DNA of 61,785 nt from contig NZ_JADOGI010000040.1 in the NCBI RefSeq assembly GCF_015645445.1, forward strand, positions 1 to 61,785. The letters run 5' to 3'. The notes beneath the pieces were generated by a model that ran no database searches, had not been told where the DNA came from, and saw only the letters and a program-made list of their open reading frames with translations. This DNA comes from Nonomuraea cypriaca. Its GTDB lineage: Bacteria > Actinomycetota > Actinomycetes > Streptosporangiales > Streptosporangiaceae. Shown piece after piece: positions 16,579 through 24,894 of this stretch (the first letter of the stretch is position 1; every line of letters begins with the position of its first letter). Made by a program: the position numbers and the translations under genes.

Positions 16579-17175
16579 ATGAACCTCACAGCGAAGTCCT
16601 TCGTCCTCGCCCCGCTTCTCGCCCTGGTCTACGGCGTGGTCAACCTCCTCGACGGGCTCGACGGCTCGCACGGCCCCGGGGTCGCGTGGACGGCCGGGCA
16701 CCTCGCCTTCCTCGCCGCACTGGCGCTGTTCGTACCGCTCGTCCTCGAACTCGCCCGCGGGGCGGGGAACCGGCGGGCGGCGGTCGCGGTCGCGGTGTTC
16801 AGCCTGGCCGGGATCGCCGCCGCCGTGGTCCAGTTCGCCATCGACCTGGTCATCGGGCTCGTCGCGGCGGACCGGACGGAGATGGGCGCGCTCTTCGACC
16901 AGGTCCAGCAGGTGCCCGGGGTGGAGCTCGCGGTCTATGTCGCCGGGCCGATGCTCTTCTACGCCGGTCTCGTCGCGCTGGTCGGCATGCGGAGCGGCTG
17001 GTGGCGCGCGGCGCTCATCGCGGCCGGCGTCGGCGCCGTGGTCGTCAGCAGGGATCTCCTCCCGCTCAGCGCCCTGCTCAACCTCGCCGTGCTCGCCCCG
17101 CTCGGGCGCCCGAGGGCGGCCCGCTTTAGACCAAATCAGTATGAGATGCGACGATCAGAGCCGATTGACCACTGA
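16579..17175 (+). CDS. Multi-pass membrane protein of unknown function
   Basis: The start is ATG 16579 (MNLTAKSFVLAPLLALVYG). The 198-residue protein has about six hydrophobic segments and a short charged C-terminal tail. It is divergent from the kinase gene, sharing a ~130-bp promoter region. No conserved motif was recognised. The last ~15 residues (RPNQYEMRRSEPIDH) have lower GC and look unrelated to the membrane domain, so the original stop may lie elsewhere. Confidence 0.6.
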   Translation: MNLTAKSFVLAPLLALVYGVVNLLDGLDGSHGPGVAWTAGHLAFLAALALFVPLVLELARGAGNRRAAVAVAVFSLAGIAAAVVQFAIDLVIGLVAADRTEMGALFDQVQQVPGVELAVYVAGPMLFYAGLVALVGMRSGWWRAALIAAGVGAVVVSRDLLPLSALLNLAVLAPLGRPRAARFRPNQYEMRRSEPIDH

Positions 17176-17191
17176 GCGATTGGCGAATGCA

Positions 17192-17896
17192 TTGACAGTC
17201 GAACACGGCCGCAAGGCCCTCGTGGTGCGGGGTGGCTGGGAAGGGCACGCCCCGCACGAGGCCACCGACCTCTTCGTCCCCTTCCTCGAAAAGCAGGGGT
17301 ACGAGGTGACCCGTGCGGATTCCCCGGCACCGTACGCGGACGCCGCCTTCATGGCCGGTGTCGACCTCGTCGTGCAGTGCCACACCATGGGCACGATCGA
17401 GCCCGCCGAGCTCAAGGGCCTGGAGGCCGCGATCAACGCGGGCACCGGAATGGCCGGCTGGCACGGCGGCATCGCCGACTCCTTCCGCAACTCCTCCGAC
17501 TACCTGCACCTCATCGGCGGTCAGTTCGCCTGCCACCCGGGCAAGGATCCGGCCGAGCGGGAGGGGTCGCAGGCCGACAACTACGTCCCGTACACCGTGA
17601 ACATGCTGCCCGAGGCCGGCACCCACCCCATCACCGAGGGCATCGCGGACTTCGACCTCGTCACCGAGCAGTACTGGGTCCTGACGGACGACTACATCGA
17701 CGTGCTGGCGACGACGACACAGAAGGTCCGCTCGTGGGACCCCTGGCACCGGGAGGTCACCTCGCCCGCGATCTGGACCCGCCGGTGGGGGAACGGCCGG
17801 ATCTTCGTCACGACTCCCGGGCACAGCGTCGACGTGCTGCTGCACGACAGCGTGCGGACCATCATCGAGAGGGGCATGCTGTGGGCCAGCCGGTGA
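17192..17896 (+). CDS. ThuA-domain (trehalose-utilization/class I GATase-like) protein
   Basis: A 234-residue protein from TTG 17192 (MTVEHGRKALVVRGGWEGH); an in-frame ATG at 17141 would add 17 residues and cannot be excluded. ThuA hallmarks: VVRGGWEGHAPHEAT, VVQCHTMGTIEPAELKGLEA, MAGWHGGIADSFRNSSDYLH and GRIFVTTPGHSVDVL. In the family ThuA acts with a partner dehydrogenase in catabolism of disaccharides through 3-keto sugars. It overlaps the next oxidoreductase gene by 4 nt (GTGA), which supports that pairing. TAGACCAA at 17128-17135 upstream matches half of a DasR-type operator. Confidence 0.8.
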   Translation: MTVEHGRKALVVRGGWEGHAPHEATDLFVPFLEKQGYEVTRADSPAPYADAAFMAGVDLVVQCHTMGTIEPAELKGLEAAINAGTGMAGWHGGIADSFRNSSDYLHLIGGQFACHPGKDPAEREGSQADNYVPYTVNMLPEAGTHPITEGIADFDLVTEQYWVLTDDYIDVLATTTQKVRSWDPWHREVTSPAIWTRRWGNGRIFVTTPGHSVDVLLHDSVRTIIERGMLWASR

Positions 17897-19068
17897 ACGT
17901 CGGCGTCGTCGGCTGCGGCGCCATCTCGGCGCAGTACTTCCAGACCATCGAACGGCTGCCGCAGTTGCGCCTGGTGGCCGTCGCCGACCTGGACCTCGAC
18001 CGGGCCAGGGAAGCGGTGCGGACCTACGCGGGCGTCGACGTGACGACCGTGGTGGAGCTGGTGGCGGATCCGCGGATCGACATCGTGCTCAATCTCACCA
18101 TTCCGGCCGCCCACGCCGAGATCGCGCTCCAGGCGATCGCGGCGGGCAAGGAGGTCTACTGCGAGAAGCCCCTCGCCGTGACCGCGGCCGACGCCGGGCG
18201 CATCCTGGAGGCGGCCGGCGCCGCCGGGCTCCGCGTGGGGTGCGCGCCTGACACGGTGCTGGGCACGGGTACGCAGACGGCCCGCAAGGCGATCGACGAC
18301 GGGCTGATCGGCAGGCCGGTGGCGGCGACCGCGACGATGGTGACGCCCGGTCACGAGCGCTGGCACCCGAACCCCGACTTCTACTACCTGCCCGGTGGCG
18401 GCCCGCTCCTGGACATGGGCCCGTACTACGTCACGAGCCTGGTGACGTTGCTCGGGCCGGTGTCGACGGTCATCGGCGCGGCCTCCCGTACGCGGGCCAA
18501 GCGGACGATCGGCTCGGGTCCCCGTCGCGGCGAGGAGATCCCGGTCACCGTCGACACCCACGTCACCGGGGTGCTCGTACACGCATCGGGGGCGCTGTCC
18601 ACCCTGGTGATGAGCTTCGACGCGGCGGCGACGAAGGCGCCCAACATCGAGGTGCACGGTGAGCGGGGCTCGCTCGTCGTGCCCGACCCGAACCGTTTCG
18701 ACGGGCCGGTCATGGTGTCGGGGGTGGGGGAGGAAGGCTGGCGTACCCTTCCCGTGGCGGCCGGCTACCTCGACGCCGGGCGCGGCGTGGGCCTGGCCGA
18801 CTTCGCGGCGACCCCTCCGGGCGAGGAGCCTCGCGCCGGCGGGTCGCTGGCCTACCACGTGCTCGACATCATGGAGTCGTTACTGGCCTCGGCCCACTCC
18901 GGCGCGGCGGTGACCATCGAGAGCACCTGCGAACGCCCCCGCCCCGTCGCCCTGCTCCCGCCGAGGGCACGGCACAACCCTGATCCCGGGACCCCGGCGC
19001 CTCAACGGCGCCGGGGCCCCGGTCCCGCCGCCTCAACGGCGCCGGGGCCCCGGTCCCGCCGCCGCTGA
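17893..19068 (+). CDS. Gfo/Idh/MocA-family sugar oxidoreductase (ThuB-like), aberrant C-terminus
   Basis: The GTG start at 17893 overlaps the ThuA stop. The 391-residue protein opens with the NAD(P) fingerprint VGVVGCGAIS, then VAVADLDLDRA and the signature EVYCEKPLAVTAADA. GGGPLLDMGPYYVTSL supplies the catalytic-region aspartate and tyrosine. It likely oxidises or reduces the 3-position of a sugar, together with ThuA. After about residue 355 the chain becomes Pro/Arg/Gly-rich (TPAPQRRRGPGPAAS). That part is translated from a 31-bp tandem repeat with terminator-like hairpins, so the original stop was probably lost. Confidence 0.8.
   Translation: MNVGVVGCGAISAQYFQTIERLPQLRLVAVADLDLDRAREAVRTYAGVDVTTVVELVADPRIDIVLNLTIPAAHAEIALQAIAAGKEVYCEKPLAVTAADAGRILEAAGAAGLRVGCAPDTVLGTGTQTARKAIDDGLIGRPVAATATMVTPGHERWHPNPDFYYLPGGGPLLDMGPYYVTSLVTLLGPVSTVIGAASRTRAKRTIGSGPRRGEEIPVTVDTHVTGVLVHASGALSTLVMSFDAAATKAPNIEVHGERGSLVVPDPNRFDGPVMVSGVGEEGWRTLPVAAGYLDAGRGVGLADFAATPPGEEPRAGGSLAYHVLDIMESLLASAHSGAAVTIESTCERPRPVALLPPRARHNPDPGTPAPQRRRGPGPAASTAPGPRSRRR
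19000..19061. repeat. 31-bp perfect tandem duplication, terminator-like
   Basis: Two adjacent identical 31-bp units at 19000-19030 and 19031-19061, each beginning CCTCAACGGCGCCGGGGCC. Upstream CCCCGGCGCC pairs with GGCGCCGGGG of the first unit (10-bp stem, TCAAC loop). It lies inside the reading frame of the oxidoreductase tail. Confidence 0.85.
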
Positions 19069-19116
19069 GCGTCTCCGGCGGCACATCACCGTCATCCCGC
19101 CTGCCTGCGGAAAGCG

Positions 19117-19152
19117 GTCGGGGCCCGCACCCCGAGAGGTGCGGGCCCCGAC
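19117..19152. terminator. Bidirectional terminator between the oxidoreductase and cold-shock genes
   Basis: GTCGGGGCCCGCACC and GGTGCGGGCCCCGAC form a perfect 15-bp stem with loop CCGAGA, placed between convergent genes 49 bp after one stop and 18 bp after the other. Confidence 0.88.
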
Positions 19153-19170
19153 GTGTGGGCTTGTGCCGTG

Positions 19171-19377
19171 TCAGGCGGGAACGATGTTCTCCGCCTGCGG
19201 GCCCTTCTGGCCCTGGACGACGTCGAAGGACACCTTCTGGCCCTCGAACAGCTCACGGTAGCCACCGTTGGCGACGATGTTGGAGTAGTGGGCGAAGACG
19301 TCGGCGCCGCCGCCGTCCTGGGCGATGAAGCCGAAGCCCTTTTCCGAGTTGAACCACTTCACGGTGCCGGTTGCCAT
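19171..19377 (-). CDS. CspA-family cold-shock protein
   Basis: A 68-residue single cold-shock domain with RNP1 KGFGFIAQD and RNP2 [21 protein letters not shown] at the start and a normal VPA-type end. GAGGAG lies upstream of the ATG. These small cytoplasmic proteins bind single-stranded nucleic acid, melt RNA structure and can act as transcription antiterminators. The gene has a leader of at least 100 bp carrying a U-tracted hairpin (see 19471-19505), which may be a control element. Confidence 0.93.
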   Translation of the reverse strand: MATGTVKWFNSEKGFGFIAQDGGGADVFAHYSNIVANGGYRELFEGQKVSFDVVQGQKGPQAENIVPA

Positions 19378-19470
19378 ATCGAATCTCCTCGTTGACTGGC
19401 AGGGGAGACGGAATCCGCACTTTACGAACCCCGTGTCGCTTGGATGAACCCCGCCGGAGATGACCGGCCA

Positions 19471-19505
19471 AACAAAAACGCACCTGATTACATTCGTCAG
19501 GTGCG
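19471..19505 (-). terminator. Intrinsic terminator or attenuator in the cspA upstream region
   Basis: On the minus strand CGCACCTGA pairs with TCAGGTGCG (9-bp stem, 9-nt loop) and is followed directly by TTTTTGTT. This is a textbook Rho-independent terminator, rare in high-GC actinomycetes. It ends about 95 nt before the cspA start codon. It either terminates the upstream gene (19591-19980) or sits in the cspA leader. Confidence 0.75.
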
Positions 19506-19590
19506 CACAAGTCTTATGGGTACCACAACTGCAACATCTCCAGACTAGCAGTCCGATTCGCCCGATGCAAACGTCGCACCGTGTCGCACT

Positions 19591-19980
19591 TCAGGAGTGG
19601 ATGGCGCGGATCTCCGTCACGACGAACTCGTCCACGATGTGCTGGTTCTGCACCAGGTATCCGACCACGCCCGCCACCGCCTCCACACCCAGGGCGGCGC
19701 GTGCCTGCCCGCTCAGGACGTAGACCAGGGGAGTGGACGGCTGGTCGATCGCGAACTGGCGGCCGTGCCGGTGCACGTCGTGCAGGGCCTTGATCGGGAT
19801 CGGCCGCGCCGAGGTGAACCACACCGCGACGTCCCACAACGGCAGCGCCGGATCGGCTTCGCCCGACGCGTGGTAGCACATCACGCAGCCGTGCCCGGCA
19901 TGCTGCCCGTGCGGACAGGTCCATCGGGCGATGTCGGCCCGGCTCTGGTCGTGGTTGCTCAGGATCGCGGCCTCGGTCAC
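19591..19980 (-). CDS. Hypothetical protein with Cys/His-rich N-terminal cluster
   Basis: A 129-residue protein read from GTG 19980; no strong ribosome site is visible and the true start may differ (AAAGGATCAC lies ~55 nt upstream but no start codon is in frame). Residues ~22-38 contain CPHGQHAGHGCVMCYH, a plausible zinc-binding cluster. The remainder (FTSARPIPIKALHDVH, STPLVYVLSGQARA) looks like a small alpha/beta domain. Function is unrecognised. The gene lies upstream of cspA on the same strand. Confidence 0.55.
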   Translation of the reverse strand: MTEAAILSNHDQSRADIARWTCPHGQHAGHGCVMCYHASGEADPALPLWDVAVWFTSARPIPIKALHDVHRHGRQFAIDQPSTPLVYVLSGQARAALGVEAVAGVVGYLVQNQHIVDEFVVTEIRAIHS

Positions 19981-20162
19981 GCGGCGGCGCGCTGATCGTG
20001 ACGCCTGTTCGGGCGGACGGGGGTTGTCGCTGACGATGATGTGATCCTTTCCTTCCCACGCTCCGTTACCGACCTTAGTCCCGGACGCGAGCCCCGCATA
20101 CTGCTGGGGGACGCGCGGCGGGAAGGGTTGCCGTCGTCTGGTGCTGCCGGGAGCATGGCGGG

Positions 20163-21020
20163 ATGCACTACTCGATCAACATCCCGAATTTCGGTGACTT
20201 CGCCGACGCCAGGACCGTCGCCTCGGTGGCCGTGGCGGCGGAGCAGGCGGGCTGGGACGCGCTGTTCGTCTGGGATCACGTCGTACACGTCGAAAGCCGC
20301 CGCCGCGTCTTCGGCGATCCCTGGATGCTGCTCACGGCGGCGGCCCTGGCGACCAGCAGGATCAGGCTCGGCACCCTGGTCACGCCGGTCGCGCGGCGGC
20401 GGCCGCAGCAGCTCGCCCGCCAGGTCGCCACGCTCGACGCGATCAGCGGCGGGCGGGTGATCTTCGGCGCGGGGCTGGGCGGGCCGATCGAGGACGAGTA
20501 CGGCAGATTCGGCGAGCCGACCGATCCCGTCGTCCTGGCGGAGCGGCTCGACGAGGGCCTGGATCTGCTCGCCCGCTACTGGGCCGGCGAGACGGTGACC
20601 CATCACGGCCGCCACTACCAGGTGGACGGCGTGAGATTGCTGCCAGAGACGGTGCAACGCCCTCGCCCGCCGGTCTGGGTAGCCGGGTTCTGGCCGAACC
20701 GGCGGCCGATGCGCAGGGCCGCCCGGTGGGACGGCGCGGTTCCGCTGTTCGGGCCGGGCTCGCACGGGTACGGTCCCCCCGCCGACGAGGTACGCGAGCT
20801 GGCCGCGTACGTCAACCGGCACCGCCAGGACGACGGGCCCTTCGAGCTCGTCGTCGGCGGCGTCAGCCCTGTGGCCCCCGCCAAGGCGCGCGACCTGCTC
20901 GGACCCCTGATGGAGGCCGGCGCCACGTGGTGGGACGAGCGGCAGCCGATCGACGGCCCGGACCTCGACCGCCTCACGCCGGTGCTGCGCCGCGTCGAGC
21001 ACGGCCCGCCGAGCGTCTAG
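20163..21020 (+). CDS. LLM-class flavin-dependent oxidoreductase (luciferase-like)
   Basis: A 285-residue TIM-barrel protein. The start MHYSINIPNFGDFADART and early AAEQAGWDALFVWDHVV are typical of bacterial luciferase-like monooxygenases and F420-dependent reductases. RIRLGTLVTPVARRRPQQLARQVATLD is the conserved second barrel block (split here as RIRLGTLVTPVARRR then PQQLARQVATLD). GRVIFGAGLGG follows. It is cytoplasmic; cofactor FMN or F420 is not decidable. It converges on the TPP-enzyme gene, whose stop is 6 bp away. Confidence 0.85.
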   Translation: MHYSINIPNFGDFADARTVASVAVAAEQAGWDALFVWDHVVHVESRRRVFGDPWMLLTAAALATSRIRLGTLVTPVARRRPQQLARQVATLDAISGGRVIFGAGLGGPIEDEYGRFGEPTDPVVLAERLDEGLDLLARYWAGETVTHHGRHYQVDGVRLLPETVQRPRPPVWVAGFWPNRRPMRRAARWDGAVPLFGPGSHGYGPPADEVRELAAYVNRHRQDDGPFELVVGGVSPVAPAKARDLLGPLMEAGATWWDERQPIDGPDLDRLTPVLRRVEHGPPSV

Positions 21021-21026
21021 CGGGGA

Positions 21027-22586
21027 CTACAGCCTGCGGTCGGGCGTGATCTGCGCGGGGTCGGTACGGATCTCGACGACGGCGGGACCGCGATGCGCCC
21101 GCGCCGCCGCGAACGCGTCCGCGAACTGACCGGTCTCCTCCACCACCCAGGCCGGCGCGCCGAACGACCTGGCGTAATCCGCGAAGTCGGGGTTGCGCAG
21201 GTCGGTGGCGATGACGCGGCCAGGGTAGTGGTTCTCCTGGTGCATCCGGATCGTGCCCAGCATGCGGTTGTTCACGACGATCACGACGAGGTCGAGCTCC
21301 TGCTGCACGGCCGTCGCCAGCTCGCTGCCGCTCATGAGGAAGCAGCCGTCGCCCGCGAAGGCGACCACCGGGGTCCCGGGGCGGACGGCGGCGGCGGCGA
21401 GCGCCGCGGGGAAGCCGTAGCCCATGGCGCCGTTGTGCGGCGCGATCTGCGTGCCCGGCCGGCGGAACTCGAAGAAGCGCTGCAGCCACACGGTGTAGTT
21501 GCCGGCCCCGTTGGTGACCACCGCGTCGTCGGGGAGCACGGACCTGACATGCCGGACGATCCGCCCGAGATCAACCGCGCCGCCGGCCGCCGGCGGCTCG
21601 GAGAACCGCTCGTGACTCGCCCGCAGCGCCCCCAGCCACTTCTCCCGCGAGCCCGAAGCCCCGGCGGAGCGCGCGGCAGGCGCCCCGGCGGCCCCGGCCC
21701 CGCCCCCGGCCTCCGTCTCGGACGCGGTCTCGATGGAGCGTTCCGCCAGCAGCCGGGCCAGGGGTTCGAGGGAGCAGATGAGGACACCGTCCGGTATCAG
21801 CGCACGGCACGCCTCGTCCGGGTCGTCGCTCACCGTGATCACCCGCCGGCCGGGCTCGGGCCGCTCGGTCAGCGCGAACCCGTCGGTCGTCGGGTCGTCG
21901 AGTCGCGGCCCGAACGCGACGATCAGCAACGGCCGCTCGGCCGCGGCCAGCGCCGCCATCAGGCGATCGGCCGCGGCGGCGGCTGGTGGCACCGGCTCGG
22001 TGACCGGCGCGGGGATCGGCTCCGCGGCCGAGACGTCGGAGAGTACGTCCTCCGGGATCGCCAGGACCACCGGACCAGGACGGCCGGAGGTGGCGAGGTA
22101 GACCGCACGGGCCACGTGCTCGGGGATCCGGCCGGCGTCGGTGATCTCGACCACCGACTTGGCGGTGGAGCCGAACACGGCGGAGTAGTCCATCTCCTGG
22201 AACGCCTCGCGGCCCCGCGCCGAGCGGGCCACCTGGCCCACTACCAGCAGCATCGGCGTGCCGTCCTGGTAGGCGGTGTGCACGGCGATGCTCGCGTGCA
22301 TGGCCCCTGGCCCCCGGGTGACGAGGCACGCGGCCACCCGGCCGGTGAGCTTGCCCGCGGCCTCGGCCATGTTCGCGGCGGCCGCCTCGTGCCGGGTCGT
22401 CACCAGCCTCGGCCCGCCGGTCCCGGTCCCTGCCACGTCGTACAGGGCGTCCAGGATGGGCAGGAAGCTCTCTCCCGGTACGCATGTCATGAAGTCGACC
22501 CCGTTGCTGACCAGGGAATCGACGAACAGCCGGCCACCGGTACGCACTCCGATCGGCCCTCCTCGCGTGTCGTAACTGTCGTTCAT
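21027..22586 (-). CDS. Thiamine-pyrophosphate-dependent enzyme (acetolactate-synthase-like)
   Basis: A 519-residue protein with the three TPP-enzyme domains. The N-terminal Pyr domain has CVPGESFLPILDAL and the catalytic Glu in TTRHEAAAANMAEA. A shortened central domain follows. The C-terminal PP domain has the TPP motif GDGCFLMSGSELATAVQQE ending VVNN. No FAD-domain signature is clear, so it may be a decarboxylase or ligase relative rather than biosynthetic acetolactate synthase. Its ATG overlaps the stop of an upstream TctA fragment (ATGA at 22583-22586), implying a former operon with a tricarboxylate transporter; a carboxylic acid substrate is a reasonable inference. Confidence 0.82.
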   Translation of the reverse strand: MNDSYDTRGGPIGVRTGGRLFVDSLVSNGVDFMTCVPGESFLPILDALYDVAGTGTGGPRLVTTRHEAAAANMAEAAGKLTGRVAACLVTRGPGAMHASIAVHTAYQDGTPMLLVVGQVARSARGREAFQEMDYSAVFGSTAKSVVEITDAGRIPEHVARAVYLATSGRPGPVVLAIPEDVLSDVSAAEPIPAPVTEPVPPAAAAADRLMAALAAAERPLLIVAFGPRLDDPTTDGFALTERPEPGRRVITVSDDPDEACRALIPDGVLICSLEPLARLLAERSIETASETEAGGGAGAAGAPAARSAGASGSREKWLGALRASHERFSEPPAAGGAVDLGRIVRHVRSVLPDDAVVTNGAGNYTVWLQRFFEFRRPGTQIAPHNGAMGYGFPAALAAAAVRPGTPVVAFAGDGCFLMSGSELATAVQQELDLVVIVVNNRMLGTIRMHQENHYPGRVIATDLRNPDFADYARSFGAPAWVVEETGQFADAFAAARAHRGPAVVEIRTDPAQITPDRRL

Positions 22587-22880
22587 GGAGTCTCGGCGGG
22601 CGTCTTGGCCGCCACCGGCGCGCGCCGGGCCTTGAGCACGATCACGACGATGACCGCGATGGCGAGCACGGACCCGGAGATGGGCCTGGTGAAGAAGACC
22701 AGCGGGTTACCGTCCGTCAGGACCAGGCTCTGCCTGAAGGCCGCTTCGAGCCGGTCGCCCAGGACGAAGGCGAGCACGATCGGCGGCAGCGGGAACCGCA
22801 GCAGCTTCAGCAGGCAGCCGATCACCGAGAACAGCGCCAGCAGCAGCACGTCCGAGATGCTGTCGCCGTTCGCCGAGGCG
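22583..22880 (-). pseudogene. 3' fragment of a TctA-type tripartite tricarboxylate transporter permease
   Basis: The last ~95 codons read ANGDSISDVLLLALFSVIG, then LPPIVLAFVLGDRLEAAFRQ, then PLVFFTRPISGSVLAI. These match the conserved C-terminal region of TctA permeases (normally ~500 residues). Everything upstream is missing; the sequence changes character at ~22880, just before the S9 peptidase. The fragment still overlaps the TPP-enzyme start by 4 nt. No TctB or TctC gene is visible nearby. Confidence 0.75.
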
Positions 22881-22933
22881 CACGTGCGTGAGGCATGATC
22901 GCAGCACACCTGTCGCTGGGAAGGAAGAGGTCG

Positions 22934-24894
22934 ATGAACGACGTCACACCACAGCTGGTCGTCGACGGTGCCGTGCCGCTGCGACCGGTGATCTCCCCGG
23001 ACGGCCGCTGGGTCGCCTACACGGTCGCCGCGGCCGATCGGGGCAGCGCGATCTGGCTCGCCGCCGCCGACGCCGGCTCCTCACCAAGAAAGCTGACCGA
23101 GGGTACGGCCCCGCGGTGGGCGTGGGATTCGGCGTCGCTCTTCTTCGAGTCGGATCGCGTGAAGCGGGGCACCGTACAGCTGCATCGGATATCGCTGGAC
23201 GGCGGCAGGGCCGAAGCCTTGACCACCTGGAAGAGCGGGATCCGCGACCATTTCCGCTGGCCGGCGGGCGAGTGGTCGCGGTCGTCGCCACGGACGAACC
23301 GGTCGACGAACGCGGCGATGCCAAGGTGTGGGGGGAGCAGGAGCGCTGCGGCCGGTTACGGCTGCTCGATCTCGACACCGGTGCGTTCCGCGTGGTGCAC
23401 GGGCTCGGCGACAGGCATGTCGTCGAAGTGGCGCAGCGCCCGGACGGCGGCCCGCTCGCGGTGCTCAGCTGGGCCACCCCGGATATCGATCCGGTCGACT
23501 TCGTCTCCGAGCTGCATGTGGTCGACCCGGAGAGCGGAAAGGTCCAGCACCTCGGCCGGACCGCGTTGGAGGCGTCCTCGCCGGCCTGGTGGATCATCGG
23601 CTCCACCTGGCATCTGTCCTACCTGGCGGTGACCGGGCCCGGCCCGGTCGGTGGCCGCGCCGTCTTCGACGTCACCGTGCCCGCGACGGGCGCCGCGGTG
23701 GAGCATCGCAACCTCACCATCGGCATGACCGTCTGCCCGTCCGGCCTGGCGCAGGTTCCGCACGATCAGCCGCTGGCGCTGTTCGCCGAAGGGCTCGACA
23801 CCGCGATCTACCGGCTCGATCCAGAAGCGCGCTTCCGGCGGATGTCCTCCGTGCGGGGCATGGCCCACTCACTCAGCGCGAGTCACTCGGGCGAGGTCGT
23901 CGCTGTGCTGGTGAGCACGTCGTACGAGCCGATGAACGTCCACGCCGGACCGCCGGCCGGCCGGCTCGTCCAGCTCAGCGACACCAGACCTGAGCTGCGC
24001 GGGATCAGGTGGGGCGGGCAGGAACGCCTGTCATACCAGGCGTCCGACGGGCTCGAGCTCGACGGCCTGCTGATCCTGCCGGCCGGGAAGAGCCGCCGCG
24101 ACGGCCCGTTCCCGCTCATCACGCTGGTGCACGGCGGCCCGTACGCCAGGTACGCCGATCAGTTCATGCTCGGCGTGGTGCCGTCAGGACAGTGGCTGGC
24201 GACCGCCGGATACGCGGTCTTCCTGCCGAATCCACGGGGCGGCGAGGGACACGGACACGACTTCGCGGCGAGCGTCGCGGGGGCGGTCGGCATGGACGAA
24301 TGGACGGACATCATCAGCGGGATCGACACGCTGATCGCCGACGGCGTCGCGGATCCGGATCGGCTGGGGATCGGCGGATGGAGTCACGGCGGATTCATGG
24401 CGGCCTGGGCAGTCGGGCAGACCGGCCGGTTCAAGGCCGCATTGATGGGTGCCGGCATCAGCGACTGGGGCATGCTCGTCGCGACCGGCGAAGCAGGGAT
24501 CCTGGAGGCGGGGCTCGGCGGTAGCTGCGGCTGGGAGGGCACCGGCCCGCACCCGCACGACCGGGTCAGCCCCATCTCGTACGCCTCGACGATTCGCACC
24601 CCGGTGCTGATCCTGCACGGCGAGGACGACACGAACGTCCCGGTCGGCCAGGCGGTGTTCTTCCACCGCGCCCTGCGGCGGTTCGGAGTCGAGCACGAGT
24701 TCGTCGTCTATCCGAGAGAAGGCCACTCGATCCGCGAGCGCGACCACCAGCTCGACGTGCTGCGGCGCACCCGCGCGTGGTTCGACCGCTGGCTCGCCGG
24801 CCCCGCGCCGGATCCCGGCGCCCGTCCGGGTCGCCGTGCCGGGGCGGCGGGTGAGGCCGTGCGGGGCGGTCGTGGTCAGGCGATCTCGATGTAG
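22934..24894 (+). pseudogene. S9-family (prolyl oligopeptidase-like) serine peptidase with a frameshift
   Basis: The start is ATG 22934 (MNDVTPQLVVDG) behind GGAAGAGG. The frame from 22934 encodes the beta-propeller start (VISPDGRWVAYTVAAADRG) as far as GIRDHF. The homology then continues in the -1 frame from ~23250 with PLAGGRVVAVVATDEP through the whole catalytic domain. Catalytic residues are intact: GGWSHGG (Ser), HGEDDTNVP (Asp), REGHSI (His). The joint is at TTTCCG (~23246-23251); one missing C would explain it. The gene is either inactivated or affected by a sequencing indel. The 3' end overlaps the convergent GH43 gene by 19 bp. Confidence 0.75.

Noticed and set aside
23240..23256. 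Programmed -1 ribosomal frameshift in the S9 peptidase
   Set aside because: No X-XXY-YYZ slippery heptamer or downstream structure was seen; a base loss is simpler.
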